A program made the translations under genes and the position numbers. A stretch of 41,753 bases of DNA, from NCBI GenBank assembly GCA_016219515.1, contig JACRMU010000056.1, forward strand, positions 1 to 41,753. The letters run 5' to 3'. This stretch comes from Deltaproteobacteria bacterium. GTDB lineage: Bacteria > Desulfobacterota > Deferrimicrobia > Deferrimicrobiales > Deferrimicrobiaceae. Below the pieces are notes generated by a model. It saw only the letters and a program-made list of their open reading frames with translations, had not been told where the DNA came from and searched no databases. This document shows, piece by piece, positions 18,602 through 26,479 of the stretch. Position 1 is the stretch's first letter. Each line of letters begins with the position of its first letter.

Positions 18602-20463
18602 TTACGACTCCAGCGGGATGAGCAGGACGCGCCCCGGGGACAGCACCTGCCCCTCTTTCAAACGGTTCCGCTCGGACAGTTTTTCGAGGGTGACGCCGTA
18701 CACCCTGGCGATCTTCGACAGCGTGTCCCCGCGGCGCACGACGTGCCGCATCTCTTTCTTGCCGCCGTTCTCCGGGGGTGCGGACTTCTTCGCGACGGCC
18801 GCGCCCGCGCCGGGGAGCTTGAGCCGGGCGCCGGCCTTCGGGCGGCTTTTCGCGCTCAAGCCGTTCGCCTCGGCAAGGTCTTCGACGGACACGCCGGTCC
18901 GGTTCGCGACGGCCTTAAGAGATTCCCCTTTCCGGACCTTGACCGTCCGGCTCTTCCTCCCCACGTCTTCCAGCCGCTTGAACGCCGCTTCCACCTGCAC
19001 GGCGGAGACCTCCTTCCCGGGGACGGCCTCCTCCGCGGACAGCCCCGTCACCGGGATCACGAGGCGGGCGTTGCGGCCCAGGGCCGGCTTCTTCATCCCG
19101 TTCAACTCCAGGAGGACGGATGCCGACGTGCGATACCGGTCGGCGAGAGACGAAAGCGTCTCCCCCTTCTTCACCGTGTGGAGCAGGAAGGTCACCTTGG
19201 CGTTCGCCCGGATCTCCTCCATCCGCTCCTGGACGATCTTGCCGTATCCCTTGGGCAGCCGCAGCTCGTACATCTCCCGGTTGGGCGGAGTGCAGAACCT
19301 GCGAAGCTCCGGGTTCCACTCGCGGAGCGATTCGTAGGGGACCCCGATCACCCGTCCCAGCGCCGCCAGCTCCGTCCCGCCGGGGACCATCGCCTTGTCG
19401 AACTCGAGCGGGGCCTCGTACTGGACGTCCCCGAACCCGTACTTCTCGGGCTCCTTTGCGATCGTCAAGGCCGCGATCATCTTCGGGACGTAATCCTTGG
19501 TCTCCTGCTTGAGATACCGGTGGCGGATCAGCTCCACGTAGTCCGCGGAATTGTACCGGTTCACCGCCCGAAGGATCTTCCCTTCCCCCGCGTTGTACGC
19601 GGCGGTCGCCAGGGGCCAGGAATCGAACATGTCGTACAGGTCCTTCAGATAGGAGGCGGCGGCGTGGGTCGATTTCTCATAGTCCCGGCGCTCGTCGGCC
19701 CACCAGTCGATGCGCAGCCCGTACCGGCGGCCCGTTTCCGCGATGAACTGCCAGGGGCCGGCGGCGCGCGCCACCGAGTAGGCCTTCGGGGAGAACCCGC
19801 TCTCGATGAGGGCGAGATAGATCAGGTCCCCGGGGAGGCCGTACTTCGCCAGGATTCCGCGCATCATGTCCGCGTATTTCCCGGACCGCGTCAGGTACAG
19901 CTCGAACTTCCCCCTGCCGCTGGTCTGGAAGTAGCGCATCCACTTTCCGATCCGGCCCATCAGTCCGTCGTAGAGTCCGTCGTCCCGGTCTTCGCTCACT
20001 CCCTGCGCGCTGACGAAGAACCCCATCGCGGAATCGTCCGACTTCCCCTCCTCCCGGCTCTTCGACAGCTCGCGGTCCACCTCGCTGTGGGAAAGCACGC
20101 GGTCCGGCTCCTTCTCTCCCGGAGGTGCAGAAAGCACGGGGACCGTCTTCAAGGGAGGGGCGGAGGCAACCGGAAGCGGCGGAACGGGGGAGGGGTGCGC
20201 CGCGGATTGGGATGCCGGAGAAATCGCCGGCGGGACACCCGGTGGAGTTGCCGGCGGCACGGCATGAGGAACCGCCGGGGCGGTCGGCGGGGGGGTTGAC
20301 GGATTCGTCGCAGCCGGGAAAACCGGCTGGGATACGGCGTGGGAGGCCTGCGGCCCCGGAGACGCCACCGCCTCGCCGGCGACGCCGGATGCCGGAAACG
20401 TTATCAGCAGGGCAAGAACGGTAATCCCCAGAAATCCCGAATATGCCTTCCCCCTGCCCACGC
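18602..20463 (-). CDS. mltD: MltD-like lytic transglycosylase with three LysM repeats and a Pro/Ala-rich linker (start approximate)
   Basis: LIYLALIESGFSPKAYSVARAAGPWQFIAETGRRYGLRIDWWADERRDYEKSTHAAASYL...ATAAYNAGEG; HTVKKGETLSSLADRYRTS, TVKVRKGESLKAVANRTGVS, HVVRRGDTLSKIARVYGVT. GTG at about 20463 is favoured because promoter-like sequence lies over the longer ORF start. Confidence 0.9.
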
Positions 20464-20562
20464 CACCTCCGGCGGATCTTGAATAACTATTTATTTTGAT
20501 TGGCCAATTTCTATTTGTCAAGGCCAATGTCTCCCCTTTTCGGATCCCTCTGAAACACCGGT

Positions 20563-20805
20563 TCAGAAAGGAACCGTATCGTACTCCCCCCGATCCCGCA
20601 AAAGGTGGACCGATTTGGGAAGAAGTTTCGCCGCCGAGAGCACCTCCCGCGCCCGGTCCCGCAGGTCGAGGGAGACCCGGATGGCGAGCCCGCAGTCGGA
20701 GGTCAGACGCCGGGGGACGGGGATCAGCCGCATCGCCACCCCCCCCTTTTTCAGATGCTTCTCCGCCGACATGACCTGGTGGGTCCCCCGGAAGATCAGG
20801 ACCAT
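20563..20805 (-). CDS. DUF3343 protein (putative Se/S carrier-like)
   Basis: MVLIFRGTHQVMSAEKHLKKGGVAMRLIPVPRRLTSDCGLAIRV matches the short DUF3343 pattern with conserved Cys; start chosen at the conserved N-terminus. Confidence 0.75.
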   Translation of the reverse strand: MVLIFRGTHQVMSAEKHLKKGGVAMRLIPVPRRLTSDCGLAIRVSLDLRDRAREVLSAAKLLPKSVHLLRDRGEYDTVPF

Positions 20806-20884
20806 CTCCGGCGTGGATGAGCGCCCCAAGGAAAACCTCCCGATGTTGCCGTCGCGACGAACCTTGGTGAGAAACGCGAACGAA

Positions 20885-20896
20885 CCATTATAATGG
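20885..20896. promoter_or_regulatory. Perfect palindrome CCATTATAATGG carrying TATAAT on both strands between divergent genes
   Basis: TATAAT on + at 20889-20894 and on - at 20892-20887. Confidence 0.5.
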
Positions 20897-20926
20897 ATAA
20901 TCGATGACCTCCGGCGACCCCTCTTC

Positions 20927-21190
20927 ATGAGCCACTCCCCGTGGACCCAGATGGCCTTGATCGGCGTCGCCGCGCTGGTCGTCAACCTTCCCCTCGGCTA
21001 TCTCCGGGAAGGGACGCGGAAGTTCTCCCTTGGGTGGTTCGTCTATATCCACCTCTCCGTTCCCTTGATCGCCTTTCTCCGGATCAGCAACCATGTGTCG
21101 GCGTGGGCGATCCCGCCGTTTATTGCGTGCGCGCTGCTGGGCCAGCTCGCCGGCGGAAGGATGCGGCGTTCATGGAGAAGCCGGCCATGA
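20927..21190 (+). CDS. Small integral membrane protein of unknown function
   Basis: 87 aa with hydrophobic segments MALIGVAALVVNLPLGYL, FVYIHLSVPLIAFL, AIPPFIACALLGQLAGG. Confidence 0.6.
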   Translation: MSHSPWTQMALIGVAALVVNLPLGYLREGTRKFSLGWFVYIHLSVPLIAFLRISNHVSAWAIPPFIACALLGQLAGGRMRRSWRSRP

Positions 21191-21636
21191 AGCGGCCCTC
21201 GAAAATCTCCGACTTCCTGGAGGATCTGCTCGCCGGCCACGGGCTCTCCTCGGTCACGTGGATGGTCCGCCTCCGCGCGGCCTGGCCCAAGGTAGTCGGC
21301 CCGCTCCTCTCGCGGCAGACCTCTCCCGCCAGGATGAAAAACGGGGTCCTCACGGTTCTCGTCCGGAACCATGCCTGGGCCCAGGAGCTCCAGCTGAAAA
21401 AGCCCGTCCTCATCGCGCAGGCCAACGCGTCCCTCGGAACGGATTCCGTGAAGGACATCCGGTTCACGGTGGGGCCGCTCCCCGCCGAGGAGGGGGAAGC
21501 TGCGGAAACGGAACCGGCATCCAGGGAACCTCTCCCCTTCGTCCCCGAGCCGGAAGGGATCGCCGGCGTCTCCGACCCGGAAACCCGCCGGATCCTCCAC
21601 TCCATCGCCCGCCGGATCGCCTCCCTGAAACGGTAG
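21172..21636 (+). CDS. DUF721/DciA-like protein
   Basis: ISDFLEDLLAGHGLSSVTWMVRLRAAWPKVVGPLLSRQTSPARMKNGVLTVLVRNHAWAQELQLKKPVLIAQAN. Confidence 0.8.
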   Translation: MEKPAMKRPSKISDFLEDLLAGHGLSSVTWMVRLRAAWPKVVGPLLSRQTSPARMKNGVLTVLVRNHAWAQELQLKKPVLIAQANASLGTDSVKDIRFTVGPLPAEEGEAAETEPASREPLPFVPEPEGIAGVSDPETRRILHSIARRIASLKR

Positions 21637-21709
21637 TGCCGCTCTCCTATGGAAATTGCGCCGAGACGCCGGCAGGAATCCTCGCCGGACCCCGGCGAAT
21701 CTAACGGGT

Positions 21710-22309
21710 ATGAACCGATTGCTGTCGATCCCGTTGCGGAGAGGTGAATTCCTGAAATGGAGCGCCGTGGCGATCGGGCTTGCGCTGGTGGGTCCCGATG
21801 CCCTGCACGGCAAAGAGCGAACCGCCGCAAACCCGCCGGAGGGATCCGGACAGGGAGGAAGCGGCATGCTTCGGGTCAGGGTCTACTCCGAGCAGCGGAA
21901 AGGATACGTCATGGCGGACAAGGTGGCGAAGACGGATGCGGAGTGGAAGAAAACGCTTACCCCCGAGCAGTTCGAGGTCACGCGGAAAAAGGGGACGGAG
22001 CGGGCGTTCACGGGAGCGTACTGGAACGCGAAGGAGAAGGGAACGTACCGGTGCATCTGCTGCGGGAACGATCTGTTCCGATCGGAGACCAAGTACGACT
22101 CGGGGACAGGATGGCCGAGCTTCTACGCCCCCATCGCGGCGGAAAACATCCGCACGGAAGAGGACAACGGCTTCTTCCTGAAGCGGACGGAAGTGCTCTG
22201 CTCGCGCTGCGACGCCCACCTGGGGCACGTCTTTCCCGACGGGCCGAAGCCGACCGGGCTGCGCTACTGCATGAACTCCGCGGCCCTCAATCTCGTCAAG
22301 ACGGGGTGA
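21710..22309 (+). CDS. msrB: Peptide-methionine (R)-S-oxide reductase, predicted exported
   Basis: WKKTLTPEQFEVTRKKGTERAFTGAYWNAKEKGTYRCICCGNDLF...SGTGWPSFYAPI...CSRCDAHLGHVFPDGPKPTGLRYCMNSAAL; N-terminal hydrophobic segment. Confidence 0.95.
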   Translation: MNRLLSIPLRRGEFLKWSAVAIGLALVGPDALHGKERTAANPPEGSGQGGSGMLRVRVYSEQRKGYVMADKVAKTDAEWKKTLTPEQFEVTRKKGTERAFTGAYWNAKEKGTYRCICCGNDLFRSETKYDSGTGWPSFYAPIAAENIRTEEDNGFFLKRTEVLCSRCDAHLGHVFPDGPKPTGLRYCMNSAALNLVKTG

Positions 22310-23126
22310 TGGCCTGGTAGATCCGCTCCACCTCGGGATGGTACCGCCCCTTTTCGGCGTAGACGGATAGCGGCGGAAGGACGGAGAACTCCGGCGGCTT
22401 CCGGCGGCTCCCCGCGAAGAGGAGAAGGTTCGCCGGCCGGTCCGGGTAGGGATGGACGAACCGAAGGGTATCCGGGAAGATCCTCTCCGCCGCCGCGCAG
22501 GCCAGCATTTCGCCCAAACGCTGCGGCAGCCCCACCATAGCGAACCGGCCCGTCGAGGAAAGGGACCTGCCCGCCGCGCGGAAGAGCTCGGGCATCGTGC
22601 ACGCCACCTCGTGGCGCGCGATCTCCTTCTGCGGGTCCGGGTTTCTCCTCCCCTCGCCGACCCGGCGATACGGGGGGTTGGAGACGACGAGGTCGAACGA
22701 CCCGGAAGGCACCCCGGCCAGTTTTTCCCGGAAATCGCCGTGGACGGCGGAAAGCCGGTCCCCGAGGCCGTTCTCCTCGATGTTCGCGCGTGCGAACTCG
22801 TACAACTCTTCCTGGATCTCCACCCCGACACCGTACCGCAGGGAAGGACACATCCGGGAAAGCAACAGGAGCGCCACTCCGCACCCGGTGCCCAGGTCGA
22901 GGACCAGCTCCCCGCAAAAGGCGGAAGCGAAGTCGGCAAGAAGGACGGCGTCGATGGAGTAGCGGTAGCCGTTCGATGGCTGCCGGATCGAGAGGGAGGC
23001 GAACGCGGCCCCGTCGGGCGACGGAGAAACCGCCGGAGGACAGGAAGCGGACCGCGTCCGCGCGCAGGTTTTTGCGCGCTTTCGCGGTGCCGCTTCTTTC
23101 TCAGGCCTGCGCCGGGACCCGCTCAT
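22296..23126 (-). CDS. TrmN6-like tRNA1(Val) (adenine(37)-N6)-methyltransferase / class I SAM methyltransferase
   Basis: QPSNGYRYSIDAVLLADFASAFCGELVLDLGTGCGVALLLLSRM...FDLVVSNPPYRRVGEGRRNPD. Confidence 0.85.
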   Translation of the reverse strand: MSGSRRRPEKEAAPRKRAKTCARTRSASCPPAVSPSPDGAAFASLSIRQPSNGYRYSIDAVLLADFASAFCGELVLDLGTGCGVALLLLSRMCPSLRYGVGVEIQEELYEFARANIEENGLGDRLSAVHGDFREKLAGVPSGSFDLVVSNPPYRRVGEGRRNPDPQKEIARHEVACTMPELFRAAGRSLSSTGRFAMVGLPQRLGEMLACAAAERIFPDTLRFVHPYPDRPANLLLFAGSRRKPPEFSVLPPLSVYAEKGRYHPEVERIYQAITPS

Positions 23127-24454
23127 CCCCGTGCGTGGAGAAGATCAGAAGACCCGTCAGGATCTTCGGGTAGAAGAACGTGGACTTCTGCGGAAAACGT
23201 GGACTTCTGCGGAAGGACGTGGCCGGAGAGCGACACGTTCCGGAATTCCTCGACGGTCACGGAGTTGAGGAAGAAACCGGCCTGGATCGCGCCGGTTGAC
23301 AGGTCCGACACCGCCTTTGCCGGGTCCTTGTAGTACTTGACGCAGGTGCCCGCGGTCACGGCCTCCGGGGTGATGCCCAGCATCTGCTCCAGGAGAAAAC
23401 CGTGCAGGAGGACGACGTCGAGGCTGCGCAGCTGCGGGGGGAACTTCGCCAGCCGCTCATCGCAGAACTTCGAAAGATCGGGGAAAGAGATCAGGTGGAA
23501 CTTCCCCCCTCCGGCGGTCCAGGCGATCGCCTTCCCCTTCTTTCCGGCGGCCTCCAGGGCCCGGATCGCATCGTCCGGCGACCCGTCGCGGGTCTCCATG
23601 GGAAGGAAGGCCCGCACCTCCGCGGCCAGCTCCGCCTCGGAGAACGAGGGGAGCGAGTGGATCCCCCGGTGCGTGGGAAGGATCACGATCCCCTCGTCGT
23701 CCATGTTGCACAGGAACATGAGGACGTGCTCGTAGGCCGCGTCCTCCCGCTTCCCGAACTTCTTCCGCATCTCCTCCCGGAAGGCAAGCGCGGTCTCGTA
23801 GCGGTGATGCCCGTCCGCGATGAAGACCTTCTTGTCCGCCATCTTCGCCGCCGCGGCCTTCTGGACCGCGGGGTCGGCCACGATCCATACCCTGTGCCGG
23901 ATCCCCAGGTCGTCGGTCGCCGCAAAGTCCGGCGAGGGCGCCATCCCTTTCCGCATCGCGGCAAGGACCTCGTCCTTCGGGTCGGAGAAGAGACCGAAGA
24001 TCGGGCTCATGTTCGCGTCCGTCACTCGCATGAGGGCGAGCCGGTCCTCCTTCGGCTTCGAGAGGGTCTTCTCGTGGGGGAGCACCTCCCCTTCCCCGAA
24101 TGCGGACAGGCGGAGAGCGCCCAGGTATCCCTTGCGGATGAAGGTCCCCTTGCCGGGGATCGTGAACTCCTGCTCGTAGTAGTAGAAGGCAGGCGTCGGG
24201 TCCTGCACCAGCGTCCCCTCGGAGAGCCACTGGCGATAGTGGGCGGCCGCGCGGGTGTACTTGTTCTCCTGCGGGCCGTCCCCTTCCCGGGCCATGCCGA
24301 AGTCGACCCAGACGATCTGGCGGGGGTGCCGCCGGTGAAGGGCCTTCTGCTCCTCCGGGGAGATCACGTCGTACGGTTGGGAGACCACCTTCGAGAGGTC
24401 CCCGATCTTCTTCGGATCGTAGTGGATTCCGCGAAACGGAGCGACGATCGCCAT
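23123..24454 (-). CDS. DUF1015 family protein with a C-terminal frameshift caused by a 19-bp tandem duplication
   Basis: MAIVAPFRGIHYDPKKIGDLSKVVSQPYDVISPEEQKALHRRHPRQIVWVDFG..., IADGHHRYETAL; C-terminus altered after VLPQKSTF. Confidence 0.88.
   Translation of the reverse strand: MAIVAPFRGIHYDPKKIGDLSKVVSQPYDVISPEEQKALHRRHPRQIVWVDFGMAREGDGPQENKYTRAAAHYRQWLSEGTLVQDPTPAFYYYEQEFTIPGKGTFIRKGYLGALRLSAFGEGEVLPHEKTLSKPKEDRLALMRVTDANMSPIFGLFSDPKDEVLAAMRKGMAPSPDFAATDDLGIRHRVWIVADPAVQKAAAAKMADKKVFIADGHHRYETALAFREEMRKKFGKREDAAYEHVLMFLCNMDDEGIVILPTHRGIHSLPSFSEAELAAEVRAFLPMETRDGSPDDAIRALEAAGKKGKAIAWTAGGGKFHLISFPDLSKFCDERLAKFPPQLRSLDVVLLHGFLLEQMLGITPEAVTAGTCVKYYKDPAKAVSDLSTGAIQAGFFLNSVTVEEFRNVSLSGHVLPQKSTFSAEVHVLLPEDPDGSSDLLHARG
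23177..23214. repeat. Perfect 19-bp tandem duplication (2 x AACGTGGACTTCTGCGGAA)
   Basis: Identical units at 23177-23195 and 23196-23214. Confidence 0.97.
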
Positions 24455-24458
24455 GGTG

Positions 24459-25127
24459 TCATCCCTTCTTGAGGAAATCGGTGATGTCGCGGAAAGGGAT
24501 CGCCCCTTCCCGCAGGAGCACGATATCGTTTTCCTCGACGCGCACGACGGTGGAGCCGGGGGACCGGGTGGTGCCTTCCGCCTCCGGGCGAACGGAAGCG
24601 GCGGGGGCGTCCCACAGGACCCAGTCCACTTCCCCAGTGAATTCCAGGACGATCTCCTCGGGAGTGCGCCAGTCGCCGGGGTTCCCCGCGCGGTTCGCCG
24701 ACGTCCCGGTGATCGCCCCTCCCAGGGCCTTCGCGAGCGCTCTCGCGACGGGGTGGTCCGGCACCCGAAGTCCGATCGTCCCGCCGCCGCCGGTGATCTG
24801 CTCCGGAACGTCGGGCCAGGCCGGCATCACGACGGTCAGCGCCCCCGGCCAGAATTTCTCCATCAGGCGCGCCGCCTTTCCGGACACGTGCGACGCCCAT
24901 AGGGACGCCCGGTCGGCGTCGTCGAGCAGCAGGGGGATCGCCTTCTTCCCCTCCCTCCTCTTCAAGGCGAGCAGCTTCCGCAGCCCTTCCCGGGAACGGG
25001 GGTCGACCCCCAGCCCGTATAGCGTGTCGGTGGGATAAACGACCATCCCTCCCGCAGCCAGCGATTCGACGATCCCCGGGGGGAAATAGGCGACGTGCGT
25101 CGCGTCGAAGCGCGCCAGGCGGGTCAT
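24459..25127 (-). CDS. L-threonylcarbamoyladenylate synthase-like (Sua5/YciO/YrdC family)
   Basis: VESLAAGGMVVYPTDTLYGLGVDPRSREGLRKLLALKRREGKKAIPLLL...FWPGALTVVMPA...IGLRVPDHPVARAL...ITGTSANRAGNP. Confidence 0.92.
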   Translation of the reverse strand: MTRLARFDATHVAYFPPGIVESLAAGGMVVYPTDTLYGLGVDPRSREGLRKLLALKRREGKKAIPLLLDDADRASLWASHVSGKAARLMEKFWPGALTVVMPAWPDVPEQITGGGGTIGLRVPDHPVARALAKALGGAITGTSANRAGNPGDWRTPEEIVLEFTGEVDWVLWDAPAASVRPEAEGTTRSPGSTVVRVEENDIVLLREGAIPFRDITDFLKKG

Positions 25128-25987
25128 GCGGCGGTCGCACCGTTCAGGATGACGATGTCGCCCTCCGGCTTTCCCAATGCGTGCGACACCACGGGGCACT
25201 TGCACCGCAGGAGGAAAACCGCGTTGTCCGCCCGTCCCACGAGCGTCTCGAAGTTCGCCTGCCCCTTGGAGAGCACCAGGTCGGAGGAGCGGATCCGTTC
25301 GCGGAACTCCCGCGTGCAGAGGTCCAGGTCCGTGCCCACGCCCTGGTTTCCGTTGGAGACGACCTCTCCGTACCGGGAAAGCCCGATCTCCCGCGCCTCC
25401 TTCGCCGTCAGGTCGTCGATGACGGGGCCGCCCTTTGCGCCGATCCACACTTCCCGCCCGTCCCCGCCGAGCCGTGCAAGGAGCGGCACGTCGAACGCCG
25501 CCTCGCCGGCGTTGTCGAGCAGGACCCCGATCCGTTTCGCGCGGCGGATCCTCTCCAGGATCTCCCCCGGGACCTCCGTGCCGCCCGCTGTTCCGTCGAA
25601 TCCTTCGAATTCCTTTTCCATGCAGTCCCGCTCGATGATGCCGGAGTCCATGATGTTCCCGAAGACCGCCACCTTCACGGCCGCCGCCAGCGGGTCGGGC
25701 GATCCGGCGACGATCTCCTCGGCCCGTTTCGACGCCGCGGGAAACCGGTCCAGCTCCCGCCGCTTCACCGAAAGGAAGGGATCGGCGTTCCCCAACGACT
25801 CCCGAGCCATCGCCTGGAGGCGCGTGGCGATCTTCGCGGGGATCCCGTCCCCGGGAAGATCGGAGAGCATCCCGGAAACCCGGGCGGCAAGCCCTTTTCG
25901 CGCCGCATCGGAAGCCCCGCACGCGCGCGCGGCCAGGTCCGCCTGCCGCAGGAAACAGGGATAGCACTCGGGGGAAAGGAAAATCAT
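25124..25987 (-). CDS. DUF89 (ARMT1-like) metal-dependent phosphatase family protein
   Basis: ECYPCFLRQADLAARACG N-terminal motif; GVLLDNAGEAAFDVPLLARLGG; SKGQANFETLVG. Confidence 0.85.
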   Translation of the reverse strand: MIFLSPECYPCFLRQADLAARACGASDAARKGLAARVSGMLSDLPGDGIPAKIATRLQAMARESLGNADPFLSVKRRELDRFPAASKRAEEIVAGSPDPLAAAVKVAVFGNIMDSGIIERDCMEKEFEGFDGTAGGTEVPGEILERIRRAKRIGVLLDNAGEAAFDVPLLARLGGDGREVWIGAKGGPVIDDLTAKEAREIGLSRYGEVVSNGNQGVGTDLDLCTREFRERIRSSDLVLSKGQANFETLVGRADNAVFLLRCKCPVVSHALGKPEGDIVILNGATAA

Positions 25988-26472
25988 CGGATCTCTTTCG
26001 CCGTCTCCGCGACCGTCTTCGCCATCTCCCGGCGTCGTTCCACAAGCTTCTTCCGCAGCTTCGCATCCGACAGCGCCAGGATCTGCGCCGCGAGGTACGC
26101 CGCGTTCTGCGCGCCCGCCTTGCCGATGGCCATGGTGGCGACGGGGACTCCCCCGGGCATTTGCGCCGTGGACAGGAGAGAGTCCAGCCCGGACAGAGGG
26201 GAGCTTGCCAGCGGCACGCCGATGACCGGCAGCACCGTCTCCGCCGCGACGACCCCCGCCAAGTGAGCCGCCATCCCCGCGCCCGCGATGATGACGGAGT
26301 ACCCCTTCTTCTCCGCCTCCCGCACGAGCTTCTGGGTGCGCCCCGGAGAGCGATGGGCGGACGAGACGGTCGTCGTGAAAGGAATCCCGAGCGCGTCGAG
26401 CACGCGGGATGCCTCCGCCATCACTTCCGCGTCGGACTTGCTGCCCATGAGGATGAGAACGTTCGCGCCCAC
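25984..26472 (-). CDS. purE: 5-(carboxyamino)imidazole ribonucleotide mutase
   Basis: VLILMGSKSDAEVMAEASRVLDALGIPFTTTVSSAHRSPGRTQKLV...VIIAGAGMAAHLAGVVAAET. Confidence 0.97.
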   Translation of the reverse strand: MGANVLILMGSKSDAEVMAEASRVLDALGIPFTTTVSSAHRSPGRTQKLVREAEKKGYSVIIAGAGMAAHLAGVVAAETVLPVIGVPLASSPLSGLDSLLSTAQMPGGVPVATMAIGKAGAQNAAYLAAQILALSDAKLRKKLVERRREMAKTVAETAKEIR

Positions 26473-26479
26473 GGAAGCC

